Assembly: GCA_015075745.1 (NCBI GenBank)
Contig: JABTTW010000001.1
Location: 3,286,001-3,350,000, forward strand
DNA from: Planctomycetia bacterium
GTDB taxonomy: Bacteria > Planctomycetota > Phycisphaerae > UBA1845 > UTPLA1
Direction: 5' to 3'
Length of the DNA: 64,000 nucleotides
Shown here: one piece after another, positions 43,088 through 51,697 of the stretch
Layout of the letters: each line of letters opens with the position of its first letter
Position numbering within the stretch: the stretch's first letter is position 1
Translations under genes and position numbers: made by a program
The notes under the pieces: generated by a model
Seen by the model: only the letters and a program-made list of their open reading frames with translations
What the model was told of the DNA's origin: nothing
Databases searched by the model: none

Positions 43088-43519
43088 ATGAATGGCCCAA
43101 TACACTCCGGAGGCGGGCGGCGGCAGCACTCGAACAAGGAATGGACGCGACTGAAGTTCGCCGGTCGGGCAGTGCTGGCGCTTTCTGCCGGCGCAGCCTT
43201 TGGGGCGCTTGCCTGGGAGCCGGTTTCAGACGCGACATCCACCAGCGAGAATGAGCGGATCGCCGCGGAGTTGCGGCGAGAAAGCAACGCCGGCCAGGAT
43301 GAGCGCCGGCCTTCTTTCGATGTGGTTAACGAGCCCATCGCCCCAGGCGGCGATGCCTTGCTAAACCCCGAAAGGAGAAATCACCCATCATGGGTCGCCC
43401 GAGGAGCCGAGACCGATGATGCGGCCGACCACTCTGGTCGAGTGGCGCAAACCCGTCAGGATCATGTGCACGTCACGAATGCAACCTCCGGCGTTCGCTC
43501 CAGGGCGCCGCCTCCTTAA
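43088..43519 (+). CDS. Hypothetical protein with one N-terminal membrane segment
   Basis: The protein has 143 residues from ATG 43088, with CAGGAG 8 bases upstream. A basic start and a single hydrophobic stretch (FAGRAVLALSAGAAFGALAW, residues 24-43) suggest a membrane anchor or signal. The rest is polar, low in conserved-looking structure, and rich in Arg/Ala/Asp (NERIAAELRRESNAGQDERR). I do not recognise a family. A strong terminator follows. Confidence 0.5.
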   Translation: MNGPIHSGGGRRQHSNKEWTRLKFAGRAVLALSAGAAFGALAWEPVSDATSTSENERIAAELRRESNAGQDERRPSFDVVNEPIAPGGDALLNPERRNHPSWVARGAETDDAADHSGRVAQTRQDHVHVTNATSGVRSRAPPP

Positions 43520-43626
43520 ACGCATCGTTCGCCGCACCACCGCAACCCACCACGCCGGATATCGCGGCGCACAACCAATCAGTTTTTTATTCGTTCAAAC
43601 GACCTAAACTTTTGAACAAATAAAGA

Positions 43627-43660
43627 GGCCCGCCCGAGTCACCTCGAGCGGGCCTTTTGC
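43627..43660. terminator. Bidirectional intrinsic terminator
   Basis: GGCCCGCCCGAG (43627-43638) pairs with CTCGAGCGGGCC (43643-43654) with one mismatch around TCAC. TTTTG follows on the plus side and CTCTTTATTT on the minus side, serving both convergent genes. Confidence 0.85.
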
Positions 43661-43686
43661 TTGATATTCCCTACGATCGGCGGGCT

Positions 43687-44133
43687 TTAGTTTGCGCCGC
43701 CCTGCTGTGCGAAGCTGAAGATCTCCTCGAGGTCCTGCTGCGTCGGATTGTCGGGATCGAATTCCTGATCGCCGCCCGCGAAGGCAGCCGCCAGCTCCTC
43801 CAGGCCCTGAATGGCCGACGGGTCGCCCTGAGCCTCATTGAGCAGGGCTTCAAGTTCCTCGAAGGTCTGAACGTTGTTGGCATCCAGGAAGTTCACGAGG
43901 GCCTGCGACTGGGCCTCGGTCAGGGGTATTGCACCCGTACCCGGCGCCTGAGAGTTTATCACTTCCACGGCAATCTGGCTCAGGGCTCGAATCTCGCTTG
44001 CGGTGAGATCGCCGATTGCGCTGTTGGCCAGCTTAGCGAGGGCGCCCGGAAGGATGAGAACATCACAACCTGCCGAACCGGCAAAGATTCCGCCGGCAAA
44101 CAACAAACAAAACAGCTTACTTCTTCCCTTCAT
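43687..44133 (-). CDS. Small acidic lipoprotein
   Basis: The protein has 148 residues. The lipoprotein signal MKGRSKLFCLLFAGGIFAGS is followed by lipobox SAGC, giving lipidation at residue 23. The mature part is helical and acidic (LTASEIRALSQIAVEVI; TFEELEALLNEAQGDPS; NPTQQDLEEIFSFAQQGG). No known domain is recognised. It is next to a second small lipoprotein gene with a similar LTxxE theme. Confidence 0.7.
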   Translation of the reverse strand: MKGRSKLFCLLFAGGIFAGSAGCDVLILPGALAKLANSAIGDLTASEIRALSQIAVEVINSQAPGTGAIPLTEAQSQALVNFLDANNVQTFEELEALLNEAQGDPSAIQGLEELAAAFAGGDQEFDPDNPTQQDLEEIFSFAQQGGAN

Positions 44134-44190
44134 TTCATACTCCTTGTTTCTGCCGAGTATCCCACAGCCGCACGAAGCCCCCCAGGGACA

Positions 44191-44469
44191 TCAGGGTACT
44201 GTGAAGTTGAATAGAAAATTGACCAGTCGGTCGCCGCTGTCATCCATAGGAGCGCCGATCGCCGCACGGATCGCGTCCTGCTGCTCCATATCCGTCAGCG
44301 CCGAGTTACTTAGAATCGCATCCAACTCGGCAAGCGTGAGTCCCGCGGCCTGCGCCGGAAGCGTCGCCTGCTGGATTGCGTTGAACCCGCAGCCCGATGT
44401 CAGAGCAATGACGAGAATCGCAAGTACAAGGCGACTCTCCAGTTTTAGAATACGATTAACGAATGGCAT
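44191..44469 (-). CDS. Small lipoprotein
   Basis: The protein has 92 residues. The signal (LVLAILVIALTSGCGF) has lipobox TSGC. A short helical mature part (LTLAELDAILSNSALTDMEQ) shares a repeated LTxAE/L style with the neighbour at 43687, from which it is separated by 57 bases in the same direction. Function unknown; probably one transcription unit with 43687-44133. Confidence 0.65.
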   Translation of the reverse strand: MPFVNRILKLESRLVLAILVIALTSGCGFNAIQQATLPAQAAGLTLAELDAILSNSALTDMEQQDAIRAAIGAPMDDSGDRLVNFLFNFTVP

Positions 44470-44701
44470 GAAAACCTCATCGAATGCCGGCAGTCTCGCG
44501 AGGTCCGGCTCATCTTAGCATCGGCCCCGGACCTGAACAACCTTAAGACCTAACCCGGCGACTTCGGCACAATTTGCAGGTCCGCAATCAGCCGGCGTTG
44601 ATGGAGGCCCCTCAGACCGTATAATCTCGCACCGTAAGCGTATACGCCCATAACCCGGCACGTGACGGCACCGGACAATCGGCCCCTCAAGGTAGGCCCT
44701 C

Positions 44702-45739
44702 GTGATATTCCAAACCCATTCACTCCTCCCCGCAGCCATCCTGGGAATCATTCTGACGGGATCGCCTGTCGGCGAATCAAGGCCGACCACGCAGGAAGAC
44801 TCAAGCCTCAATCAGGCGATCGAAACGACTTCGTGTGAGCGTTTCCAAAACTCCATCGACAAGGCGACGAGCGCCGCGGAACGCCTTTCGGCCAGGTTCG
44901 GCGCGATTGAGTGTATCCTTACTCAGGAATGTGCCGCGCCACTCACGGCACTCCTGACCGAGCGGGCATTTGATCGTCGTGCGCTGGGTGCTTCGGCTGC
45001 TCGCGCGATTGAGAACATCGACAAGGCATCGGACGATCTGTCCGGCGCTGCGCTCGACGAGGACACCACCGCCGAAGCGATTGACCACCTCGATCGCCTC
45101 CGCGCGTTCGCCGAAATGTTTGCCGCGCTGGCCCTCGACCCGAAGGAGGATGAAACGCCGCGGCGCCTGATCGACGCATGCATCGGCCTGGCCCTCTATG
45201 CCGACGACCCAAGCGAAGAGCTTGTCGAGTCCGCCAAGTTGTGGCAGGCGGTTGCCTATCGTCGTGCCGGAAAAACGGATCGCGCGCTGCAGGTGCTGCG
45301 ACCGGTTCTGACGACGCCGACCGCCCGGTCGATCGGCTTTTATGCCCGTGTTCAACGATGTCTCTGTCTGGCGGATCGCGGCGACCATGCAGCGGCGCTG
45401 GCCCTCGCCTTTCGGGTAGCGCATCGGGCGGATGCCTGGTTTGAGGATCGGGACCGCGCGGCGCGCAAGCAGGCCGCCGACTCGGTTCGCTGGGTCCGCA
45501 TCGAAGTGCTTAAGGGCTGGGCAAAGAAGCTGAAGGAAGATGATAAGCCGGATCGCGCCGCGGAGGCCGAGGAAGAAGCCGGGACGCTGCTTGGCGGCGA
45601 TGTATATCCGATTCCTGTCGACCGCTGGCTGCCGTTGGAGACTCCGATTGCCGGACTGCCGACCTGGGAGCCACCGGCCGCCCAGCCGCCGGCCGAACCC
45701 GATGTCCCCGTTCGCGAATCAACAGAAAAGGACGATTAA
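44702..45739 (+). CDS. Exported helical repeat protein of unknown function
   Basis: The protein has 345 residues from GTG 44702, with AAGGTAGG upstream. The N-terminus is a signal peptide (LLPAAILGIILTGSPVG). The rest is almost all helical with TPR-like pairs (LWQAVAYRRAGKTDRALQVL; RCLCLADRGDHAAALALAFR), then a Pro-rich end (PPAAQPPAEPDVPV). It may bind proteins in the periplasm. No catalytic motif is seen. It is convergent with the nuclease gene 11 bases away. Confidence 0.65.
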   Translation: MIFQTHSLLPAAILGIILTGSPVGESRPTTQEDSSLNQAIETTSCERFQNSIDKATSAAERLSARFGAIECILTQECAAPLTALLTERAFDRRALGASAARAIENIDKASDDLSGAALDEDTTAEAIDHLDRLRAFAEMFAALALDPKEDETPRRLIDACIGLALYADDPSEELVESAKLWQAVAYRRAGKTDRALQVLRPVLTTPTARSIGFYARVQRCLCLADRGDHAAALALAFRVAHRADAWFEDRDRAARKQAADSVRWVRIEVLKGWAKKLKEDDKPDRAAEAEEEAGTLLGGDVYPIPVDRWLPLETPIAGLPTWEPPAAQPPAEPDVPVRESTEKDD

Positions 45740-45750
45740 CACACCGGCGC

Positions 45751-46770
45751 CTAATCGGTCGAAGCGGGCTTATTTCCCTTTTCTTTGAGTCGCTTTACTC
45801 GGAAGTCATCGATGACCGCCCCTTTATGCGCCGCGACCCACACGCCGGCGAGCATGGCGCCGCCGGCCTTCAGCCGATCCTGGATAAACGCCTTGCCCTT
45901 CGCCTCCTTGAGGTCGCCGCTCTTTTCCAATTCGTAAAGCGGCTCGAGTTGCTCAAACGTCTCCATCAGGTAGGCATTGATGTCCGTCCAGTATTGCTCG
46001 GTCGAAACTTCGCTGGGCGGAGCGGCAAGCGAAGCCATGTTTTGGGATGTGAGCTTGTGCAGGGCGATGACACCGCCGTCGATAAAGGCGTGAAAACCCG
46101 AGTCGACCGTATAGCCTTTGGGATTGTCGCCCTTCCAGCCGTTATGGTGTCGCGTGACGTGCAGCGGTTGAGCTCCGTCGCCAATGAAGTGACTGAGGAT
46201 GCCCATCTGATAAACAATGTTCTGCCGGGCATTCTCGATCATCTCGTCAGTGACCAGCGATCGGTGAAGTTCATAGGTCTTCAGCGTTGTCCAGCTCGCC
46301 GCCAGTTTCCATTGCATCTCAGCGATCTCATAAGGCAAAAGCCCCGGCACCAGCCTGGTGTATAACTTGTCGCGCTTGCGGTTGTAGCCTGGAAATTTTT
46401 CGGGATGTTGGGCACGCTGCGTCGCAAGAATGTCGAGAAACTCTCGCCGAAGCGGAGGCAGCGTCTTCAGCGACAGGCCGAAATCAGCAAGCTCCTCCAC
46501 GTCGATGTAGTGATCGGGATTGTTAATGTGATCGAGGTGCACGTTGTGCTGGCCGCGCCACCGATCCGGTTCCGCTGAGAGATATTCCAGTCTGTACCTC
46601 ACGGACGGCGTCTTTAACCAATTCGGCATGTCGTCGGGGAGCTTCTCCCACGCCATCCGCGTGACAATAACGTGGCCCTCCTCATCCCATCCGTGGACCG
46701 AAGCCATCGGCGCCAACGCCGCATACGCCAGCAACATCGCCGGCAAAGCCGGCCATCGCCTTTTCGCCAT
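45751..46770 (-). CDS. Secreted S1/P1-type zinc nuclease
   Basis: The protein has 339 residues from ATG 46770 (signal MAKRRWPALPAMLLAYAALA ending at SVHG|W). The mature protein starts WDEEGHVIVTRMAWE, the N-terminal Trp and His that bind zinc in S1/P1 nucleases. Other zinc ligands lie in HLDHINNPDHYIDVEEL and in LSHFIGDGAQPLHVTRHHN (Hx3-4D...H). The family cleaves single-stranded DNA/RNA and 3'-nucleotides with three zinc ions outside the cell. The spacing near the C-terminus is longer than usual, so phospholipase-C-like activity is also possible. Confidence 0.83.
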   Translation of the reverse strand: MAKRRWPALPAMLLAYAALAPMASVHGWDEEGHVIVTRMAWEKLPDDMPNWLKTPSVRYRLEYLSAEPDRWRGQHNVHLDHINNPDHYIDVEELADFGLSLKTLPPLRREFLDILATQRAQHPEKFPGYNRKRDKLYTRLVPGLLPYEIAEMQWKLAASWTTLKTYELHRSLVTDEMIENARQNIVYQMGILSHFIGDGAQPLHVTRHHNGWKGDNPKGYTVDSGFHAFIDGGVIALHKLTSQNMASLAAPPSEVSTEQYWTDINAYLMETFEQLEPLYELEKSGDLKEAKGKAFIQDRLKAGGAMLAGVWVAAHKGAVIDDFRVKRLKEKGNKPASTD

Positions 46771-47043
46771 TGGATCATTCTCCCGGAAGTGCGAATCACG
46801 GCCCGGCACATGGCCGTGCACGTATCGCAGGCACGCACGTTACCCGCTTCGCGAGACCACCGCCACGCCAGTAGGCGAAACCAAGGGGTCGATGGCCGGG
46901 GCTGCCCCGATGAGGCGGGAAGCCTTCCTTACCTCGTCAATACGCCCCGGATTAACAGGTTCTCTTGACCTATGCACGAGGCAGCGCTAAATTCTTCCTG
47001 GTTCAGACCAATATCTTCCCATCAGCCTCTGAGGAGAAAGACC

Positions 47044-47655
47044 ATGGCTTTTGAGTTACCTGCTCTGCCGTATGCGTTCGACGCACTTACCCCTCACATT
47101 GATGCCAAGACGATGGAGATCCATCACGGCAAACACCACAACGCTTACGTCACCAACGTGAACAAGGCGCTGGAGGGCCAGGCTGCCCTGGCCGCGAAGC
47201 CGATCGAGCAACTCCTCCGCGAAATCAGCCAGGTACCCGACACGATTCGCCAGGCTGTCATTAACAACGGCGGCGGTCACGCCAACCACTCGCTGTTCTG
47301 GCAGATCATGGGCAAAGGGTGCGGCGGTTCACCCGGCGGCGCGATCAGCGAGGCGATCAACGGCGCCTTCGGTGGCTTCGATGCCTTCAAGGAGAAGTTC
47401 GCGACCGCGGCAGCGACCCGATTCGGCAGCGGCTGGGCATGGCTCGCCTGGAAGGATGGCAAGCTCGAAGTCTTCAGCACGGCCAACCAGGATTCGCCGT
47501 ACATGACCGGCCACACGCCGATCATCGGCCTCGACGTGTGGGAGCACGCCTACTATTTGAATTATCAGAATCGTCGGCCCGACTACATCGCCGCATGGTG
47601 GAGCGTCGTTAACTGGAAGAAGGCGGACGAGTTGTTCATGGCCGCGAAGAAGTAA
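47044..47655 (+). CDS. sodA: Superoxide dismutase, Mn type
   Basis: The protein has 203 residues, and GAGGAG before ATG 47044 sets the start. It starts [20 protein letters not shown]. Metal ligands are His27 ([13 protein letters not shown]), the His in [13 protein letters not shown], and Asp/His in [24 protein letters not shown] rather than the AAQxWNHxFYW of Fe forms indicates manganese. No signal peptide, so cytoplasmic. It destroys superoxide, fitting the neighbouring AhpD-like oxidative-stress gene, although they are not in one operon. Confidence 0.95.
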   Translation: MAFELPALPYAFDALTPHIDAKTMEIHHGKHHNAYVTNVNKALEGQAALAAKPIEQLLREISQVPDTIRQAVINNGGGHANHSLFWQIMGKGCGGSPGGAISEAINGAFGGFDAFKEKFATAAATRFGSGWAWLAWKDGKLEVFSTANQDSPYMTGHTPIIGLDVWEHAYYLNYQNRRPDYIAAWWSVVNWKKADELFMAAKK

Positions 47656-47697
47656 GTTTCGCGCGGTCTCGCGATTTCATTTTGGCCCCCGTCACGC

Positions 47698-47724
47698 GCG
47701 CCCTCGGCACCTCGCCGGGGGCGT
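47698..47724 (+). terminator. Candidate terminator after sodA
   Basis: GCGCCCTCGGC (47698-47708) pairs with GCCGGGGGCGT (47714-47724) over 11 positions with two G-U pairs, followed by CATTTTA. It also lies at the end of the convergent gene at 47727. Confidence 0.55.
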
Positions 47725-47726
47725 GC

Positions 47727-49025
47727 TCATTTTACGGAAGCCGGCTCCTGCATCGGCGCCATGAGTCGAAGGCTCTGCAGCGCCAGACCGGCATCGCAAA
47801 GCTGCGTTCGCAACCAGCCCTTGAGCGTCTGCTCGTACATTCGAGTCTGATTCGCCAGATGAAACTCCACGCCGGTCAGCGCCTTGCGGACATGCGCCTC
47901 GGATAATCTGTGATCGCCGCGTGACTGAGCCTCCGCTCGGGCGATGAAGAGGATTGCATTGAGATCGAGGATGTGCTGATGGACGCCCGCGATGATCGGC
48001 AGCCGCGTGCCGACGATCATCCGCTGCCAGAATCGCGATCGAAAGTATCGCAGCAGCAGGCTGGTCGCGGCCTCATCCATCGCTCCGCCGGCGGACCGGC
48101 CAGCGACGGCGTCGATCGAGATATTGCGCCCCAGAATTCGCGAAGCGTAGCCGCCGGAAAGCCTTGCCAGCGACATCAGTTTCGGCAGCAGGGTCAGTCT
48201 CCTGAACAGCCCGACGCGACCGCTGGAGGTTGCAGGCAGCGTGTCGGGAAAGAGCGTTGCCGCGAACAGCATTCGCACCGGCATCGGCGCGGTCGCTGCG
48301 TCTTCAAACGAGATGATTCCCTTGGTTGCCGGCGCGATGGAGCCGCATTTCCTGTCGTCCAGGAATGTCAGCATGCCCGGGCCGCCGCCTTCCGGATGGT
48401 TTCTCTCGAAGTCGCGGACGCCGATGAGCAGTCCGGTCAACTCCGCGAATCGGCTCCACACATCCGCGGGTCTCGCGTCGTCGAAGATCATCATCGCCTG
48501 TTCGATGATCGCCTCGAATTCGTCGTGTGAGACGGTGGTCGTCGCATCCAGCGGCACCAGGACGCCCGTACCCCTAAAGGGCCGATCGGAGAGTCGCGTG
48601 GCTCGTTGAATGTCGTCCGACTGCTCCGTCAGCAGGGCCCCTCGCCGAGATTGAACCGATGGACAACCGAAGTTCACCGACACGCGATGCTCGGTCCACG
48701 TGCGCGAGGGGAGATAAGGGAATTGGAGGCACATGTCCGGCTTGGCCGCCGCGCCCAACTCCTTGTGAATGATGCACAGCCCGTCGGTGTCAAGGAATAG
48801 GCATCGGTTGCCCTCGCCCTTGGCCAGGTCGAAGTAGCCGGGTCTGCCATCCGCGGCACGCTGGTAGAACTTTCTGCCATGCAGGGCGGGGTAGGCCGAG
48901 AAGTCGTGACGATTTAGTGCTGCCGCCTTTTTCTCCTCGATGACGGTGCGCCACGGCTGGTTGCAGCAGGCGGTGCAACTCCCACACGAAAATCGGACGG
49001 ATGGATCGACGACGGGCAATTGCAT
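47727..49025 (-). CDS. YkgJ/FliB-like Cys-cluster protein
   Basis: The protein has 432 residues from ATG 49025 with GGAGGT 6 bases upstream. The N-terminus has RFSCGSCTACCNQPW, then CLFLDTDGLCIIH, MCLQFPYLP and NFGCPSV, the conserved Cys set of YkgJ-type zinc/iron-binding proteins and of FliB lysine-N-methylases of flagellin. The remaining 280 residues are helical (FAELTGLLIGVRDFERNHP). No flagellin is in the window. The substrate is unknown; metal binding is the safest inference. Confidence 0.8.
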   Translation of the reverse strand: MQLPVVDPSVRFSCGSCTACCNQPWRTVIEEKKAAALNRHDFSAYPALHGRKFYQRAADGRPGYFDLAKGEGNRCLFLDTDGLCIIHKELGAAAKPDMCLQFPYLPSRTWTEHRVSVNFGCPSVQSRRGALLTEQSDDIQRATRLSDRPFRGTGVLVPLDATTTVSHDEFEAIIEQAMMIFDDARPADVWSRFAELTGLLIGVRDFERNHPEGGGPGMLTFLDDRKCGSIAPATKGIISFEDAATAPMPVRMLFAATLFPDTLPATSSGRVGLFRRLTLLPKLMSLARLSGGYASRILGRNISIDAVAGRSAGGAMDEAATSLLLRYFRSRFWQRMIVGTRLPIIAGVHQHILDLNAILFIARAEAQSRGDHRLSEAHVRKALTGVEFHLANQTRMYEQTLKGWLRTQLCDAGLALQSLRLMAPMQEPASVK

Positions 49026-49176
49026 GGGCGGACCTCCGCCCCTGCGTCGGTCAGCCATCTGGTTCGCTTTTGCTTATCGATGACGGATCGTGACGATCAC
49101 GAAACAGACCGATAATAGGAGGCCGAAGGACGGCTGGTGGCCGCTTCCACCACCGTCCTTCAGCCACTTGGAGTTT

Positions 49177-49743
49177 CTAAACGGAATAGGCACGCTCAGG
49201 GCTCGCCTCCAGCGCGCTGGCCTTAGGAAAGTCGATGTCAGTCTGTGCCACATGATTGAAGTAGTTGGTGAAGATGTTCAGCGCGACGTTTGCGACGATC
49301 TCCGTGATTGCCCCATCGTCGTAGCCTGCTAAGCGCAGGGACGCTACGTCATCATCGCTGACAAGGCCGCGCTCCTTGACGATTTTGCGAGCGAACGAGA
49401 GGGCTGCTTCCGTCTTGGAATCCGGGGACGTGCCGCGTCGGCTAGCGGCGATCTCTTCGGCACTCAGACCGGCCAGTCGGCCCAGTGCTGAGTGGGCCGC
49501 CACGCAGTACTCGCAGTTGTTCGACTCCCCGACGACGAGCGAGATCTGCTCGCGAAGCTTTGCCGGGAGCACTCCCTTCGACACAGCCGTGTTGAATCCC
49601 AGATAGGACTCGAGCACTGCGGGCGAATGGGCCATCGTTCGCATGACGTTGGGAACCTTGCCAAGCTTCTTCTCCACGCCATCAAGGAGGGTTTGAGCTT
49701 TTTCGCCGGCTTCCGACGTTGTCAGTGCTTTGATTCGTGGCAT
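49177..49743 (-). CDS. Carboxymuconolactone decarboxylase/AhpD-like protein
   Basis: The protein has 188 residues, with AAAGGA before ATG 49743. Family features are KVPNVMRTMAHSPAVLESYL, LREQISLVVGESNNCEYC and VAAHSALGRLAGL. The CxxC and His (CEYCVAAH) are the peroxidatic redox pair of AhpD-type alkylhydroperoxidases, and NVALNIFTNYFNHVAQTDID is the helical end. It probably reduces hydroperoxides. It has a consensus sigma-54 promoter and is divergent from a sigma-54 activator. Confidence 0.92.
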   Translation of the reverse strand: MPRIKALTTSEAGEKAQTLLDGVEKKLGKVPNVMRTMAHSPAVLESYLGFNTAVSKGVLPAKLREQISLVVGESNNCEYCVAAHSALGRLAGLSAEEIAASRRGTSPDSKTEAALSFARKIVKERGLVSDDDVASLRLAGYDDGAITEIVANVALNIFTNYFNHVAQTDIDFPKASALEASPERAYSV

Positions 49744-49795
49744 CTTGCTTTTCCTTTCTGCACATGGCGAATTGCCGTGCTTTGCACATTGGATT

Positions 49796-49810
49796 GCAAC
49801 GAATGTGCCA
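49796..49810 (-). promoter_or_regulatory. Sigma-54 (-24/-12) promoter of the AhpD-like gene
   Basis: Read on the minus strand the sequence is TGGCAC-ATTCG-TTGC, an exact match to the -24/-12 consensus spacing (TGGCAC-N5-TTGC). It lies 53 bases before the AhpD-like start at 49743 and points towards that gene. Confidence 0.85.
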
Positions 49811-49856
49811 TTCTAGAAGTGATTTATATCTGTTTGCACTTATTATAATTACAACT

Positions 49857-49921
49857 ATTTCGTGACATCGCTCTTGGCGACGCAATTTCGTAAATGACGA
49901 GACTTCGTAGCGACATTTCGT
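49857..49921. promoter_or_regulatory. Three ATTTCGT repeats, candidate activator binding region
   Basis: ATTTCGT occurs at 49857-49863, 49885-49891 and 49915-49921, about 28-30 bases apart. ACGA-GACT-TCGT (49897-49908) is a small inverted repeat between them. The block is 47-110 bases upstream of the sigma-54 -24 element, where enhancer sites of sigma-54 activators normally lie. It could also overlap the activator's own promoter. Confidence 0.45.
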
Positions 49922-49933
49922 CACCGTCGTCCT

Positions 49934-51559
49934 ATGCTCTGCGTAATGGCTGAACTCGACTCGGGCATGTCCGTGTCCCAGGGACTTCGTGACCTTCTCA
50001 TCGAGGTCAACGAACAACGAACGCTCAGTGCGGTTGTTGGAACCGTGGTTCGACGCCTCGCCGAGCAATCCCAGATTGCCCTCGCGAGAATCTGGCTGAT
50101 GGCTCCCGGCGACATCTGTCAAAGCTGCCCCATGCGCAAGGAATGCCCCGACCACTCGCGATGTCTTCACCTCGTCGCAAGCGCCGGTCGATCCCAGCGA
50201 GACTCCGGCGAACGCTGGAGTCGCCTCGATGGAGAATTCCGACGCATGCCATTGGGTGTTCGCAAGGTCGGCCGGGTCGCCGCTTCCGGCGACTGCCTTG
50301 CCGTCACCGACGCGAGCAAGGATTCGACCTGGATCGTCAGTCCCCAGTGGGCCAAAGACGAGGGGATTCTCGGATTCGAAGGTCAACCGCTCATCTTCAA
50401 AGGCGAAGTCCTCGGCGTACTTGCCATCTTCACTCGGTCCGTCCTTACCGCGCATTGCCTTGACTGGCTGCGCATGATTGCCGATCTCGTCGCTGCATCA
50501 CTCGCCAATACCCGCGCCTTTGAAGAGATTGAGCGGCTCCGCGCACAGCTCGAACTCGAAAATGAGTACCTTCGGGAAGAGGTTTCAGATGCCCGGGCCT
50601 TCGGGGGGATTCTCGGGCAAAGCTCCGCCATGCGGGCAATTGTCCGACAGATTGAGCTTGTCGCCCCCACCGACGCCAATGTGCTGATCCTCGGCGAATC
50701 GGGTACCGGCAAGGAACTCGTAGCTCAGGAGATTCATCAGCGTAGTGTTCGAAAGGGACGCCCGCTGGTGCGCGTCAATTGCGCGTCGATCCCTCGCGAA
50801 CTCTACGAGAGTGAATTCTTCGGTCACGTGAAAGGGGCATTCACGGGGGCCGTTCGCGACCGCGCCGGACGATTCGAGATGGCCCATGGCGGCACGCTCT
50901 TCCTCGATGAAGTCGGCGAGATTCCCCTCGATCTGCAAAGCAAGTTGCTGCGCGTACTACAGGAGGGCACGTACGAGCGGCTCGGCGACGAGCGCACCTT
51001 AAAGGCGGATGTCCGTGTTATCGCCGCCACGAATCGGAATCTGAAAGCGGAGATCGAGGCTGGCGCCTTCCGGCAGGACTTGTATTATCGACTCAACGTT
51101 TTCCCAGTCGAAGTTCCGCCGCTTTGCGACCGTCCGGAAGATATTCCATTGCTAGCCCGCGAATTCCTGAATCGAACGAAGCGACGGTTTGGCCGGCCGG
51201 ATGTCGAACTGACGCAGGCCAACGTTCTGTCGCTTCAGGCCTACGCCTGGCCGGGAAACGTGCGTGAACTCATCAATGTGATCGAACGAGCCGTTATCAC
51301 TTCGCGAAACCGGGTGCTGCGATTTGATTTCCCGAATGTACGGCAGAAGGGCCGCCACGCCACATCTCTCGCGGATCGCGGGGCGGTTGTGCCGCAGTCG
51401 GAGATCAAGCGCATCGAACAGGAGAATATTCGAGCCGCGCTGGCGCAGACCAATGGCCGCGTGCACGGGCCCGGCGGAGCCGCGGACCTGCTCGGCATGA
51501 GGCCTACCACCCTCGCTTCGCGCATCAAGCGAATGGGCCTCGATCGCGAATCGCAATGA
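49934..51559 (+). CDS. GAF-domain sigma-54 transcriptional activator
   Basis: The protein has 541 residues. Residues 20-190 are a GAF sensor with a C62-X2-C65-X5-C71-X5-C77 cluster ([16 protein letters not shown]), a likely redox or Fe-S/zinc site. The AAA+ domain (225-460) has Walker [13 protein letters not shown], the sigma-54 contact loop GAFTGA, Walker [16 protein letters not shown] and arginine finger [10 protein letters not shown]. The Fis-like HTH is at 490-541 ([20 protein letters not shown]). It is divergent from the AhpD-like gene whose promoter is of the sigma-54 type, so that is the expected target, with self-contained redox control. Confidence 0.93.
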   Translation: MLCVMAELDSGMSVSQGLRDLLIEVNEQRTLSAVVGTVVRRLAEQSQIALARIWLMAPGDICQSCPMRKECPDHSRCLHLVASAGRSQRDSGERWSRLDGEFRRMPLGVRKVGRVAASGDCLAVTDASKDSTWIVSPQWAKDEGILGFEGQPLIFKGEVLGVLAIFTRSVLTAHCLDWLRMIADLVAASLANTRAFEEIERLRAQLELENEYLREEVSDARAFGGILGQSSAMRAIVRQIELVAPTDANVLILGESGTGKELVAQEIHQRSVRKGRPLVRVNCASIPRELYESEFFGHVKGAFTGAVRDRAGRFEMAHGGTLFLDEVGEIPLDLQSKLLRVLQEGTYERLGDERTLKADVRVIAATNRNLKAEIEAGAFRQDLYYRLNVFPVEVPPLCDRPEDIPLLAREFLNRTKRRFGRPDVELTQANVLSLQAYAWPGNVRELINVIERAVITSRNRVLRFDFPNVRQKGRHATSLADRGAVVPQSEIKRIEQENIRAALAQTNGRVHGPGGAADLLGMRPTTLASRIKRMGLDRESQ

Positions 51560-51697
51560 GCTGTTCGGGTGACAAGCGTCACGCGGGCTTCATCGCAGCA
51601 ACACAAGAGGGTGGCGATATAGCGCGATTGCGATTAAGGTCTGTGGCATCCAACGTACGCATAACAAGGTCAGCCGCAAACATCTTATCCTCAAGCG

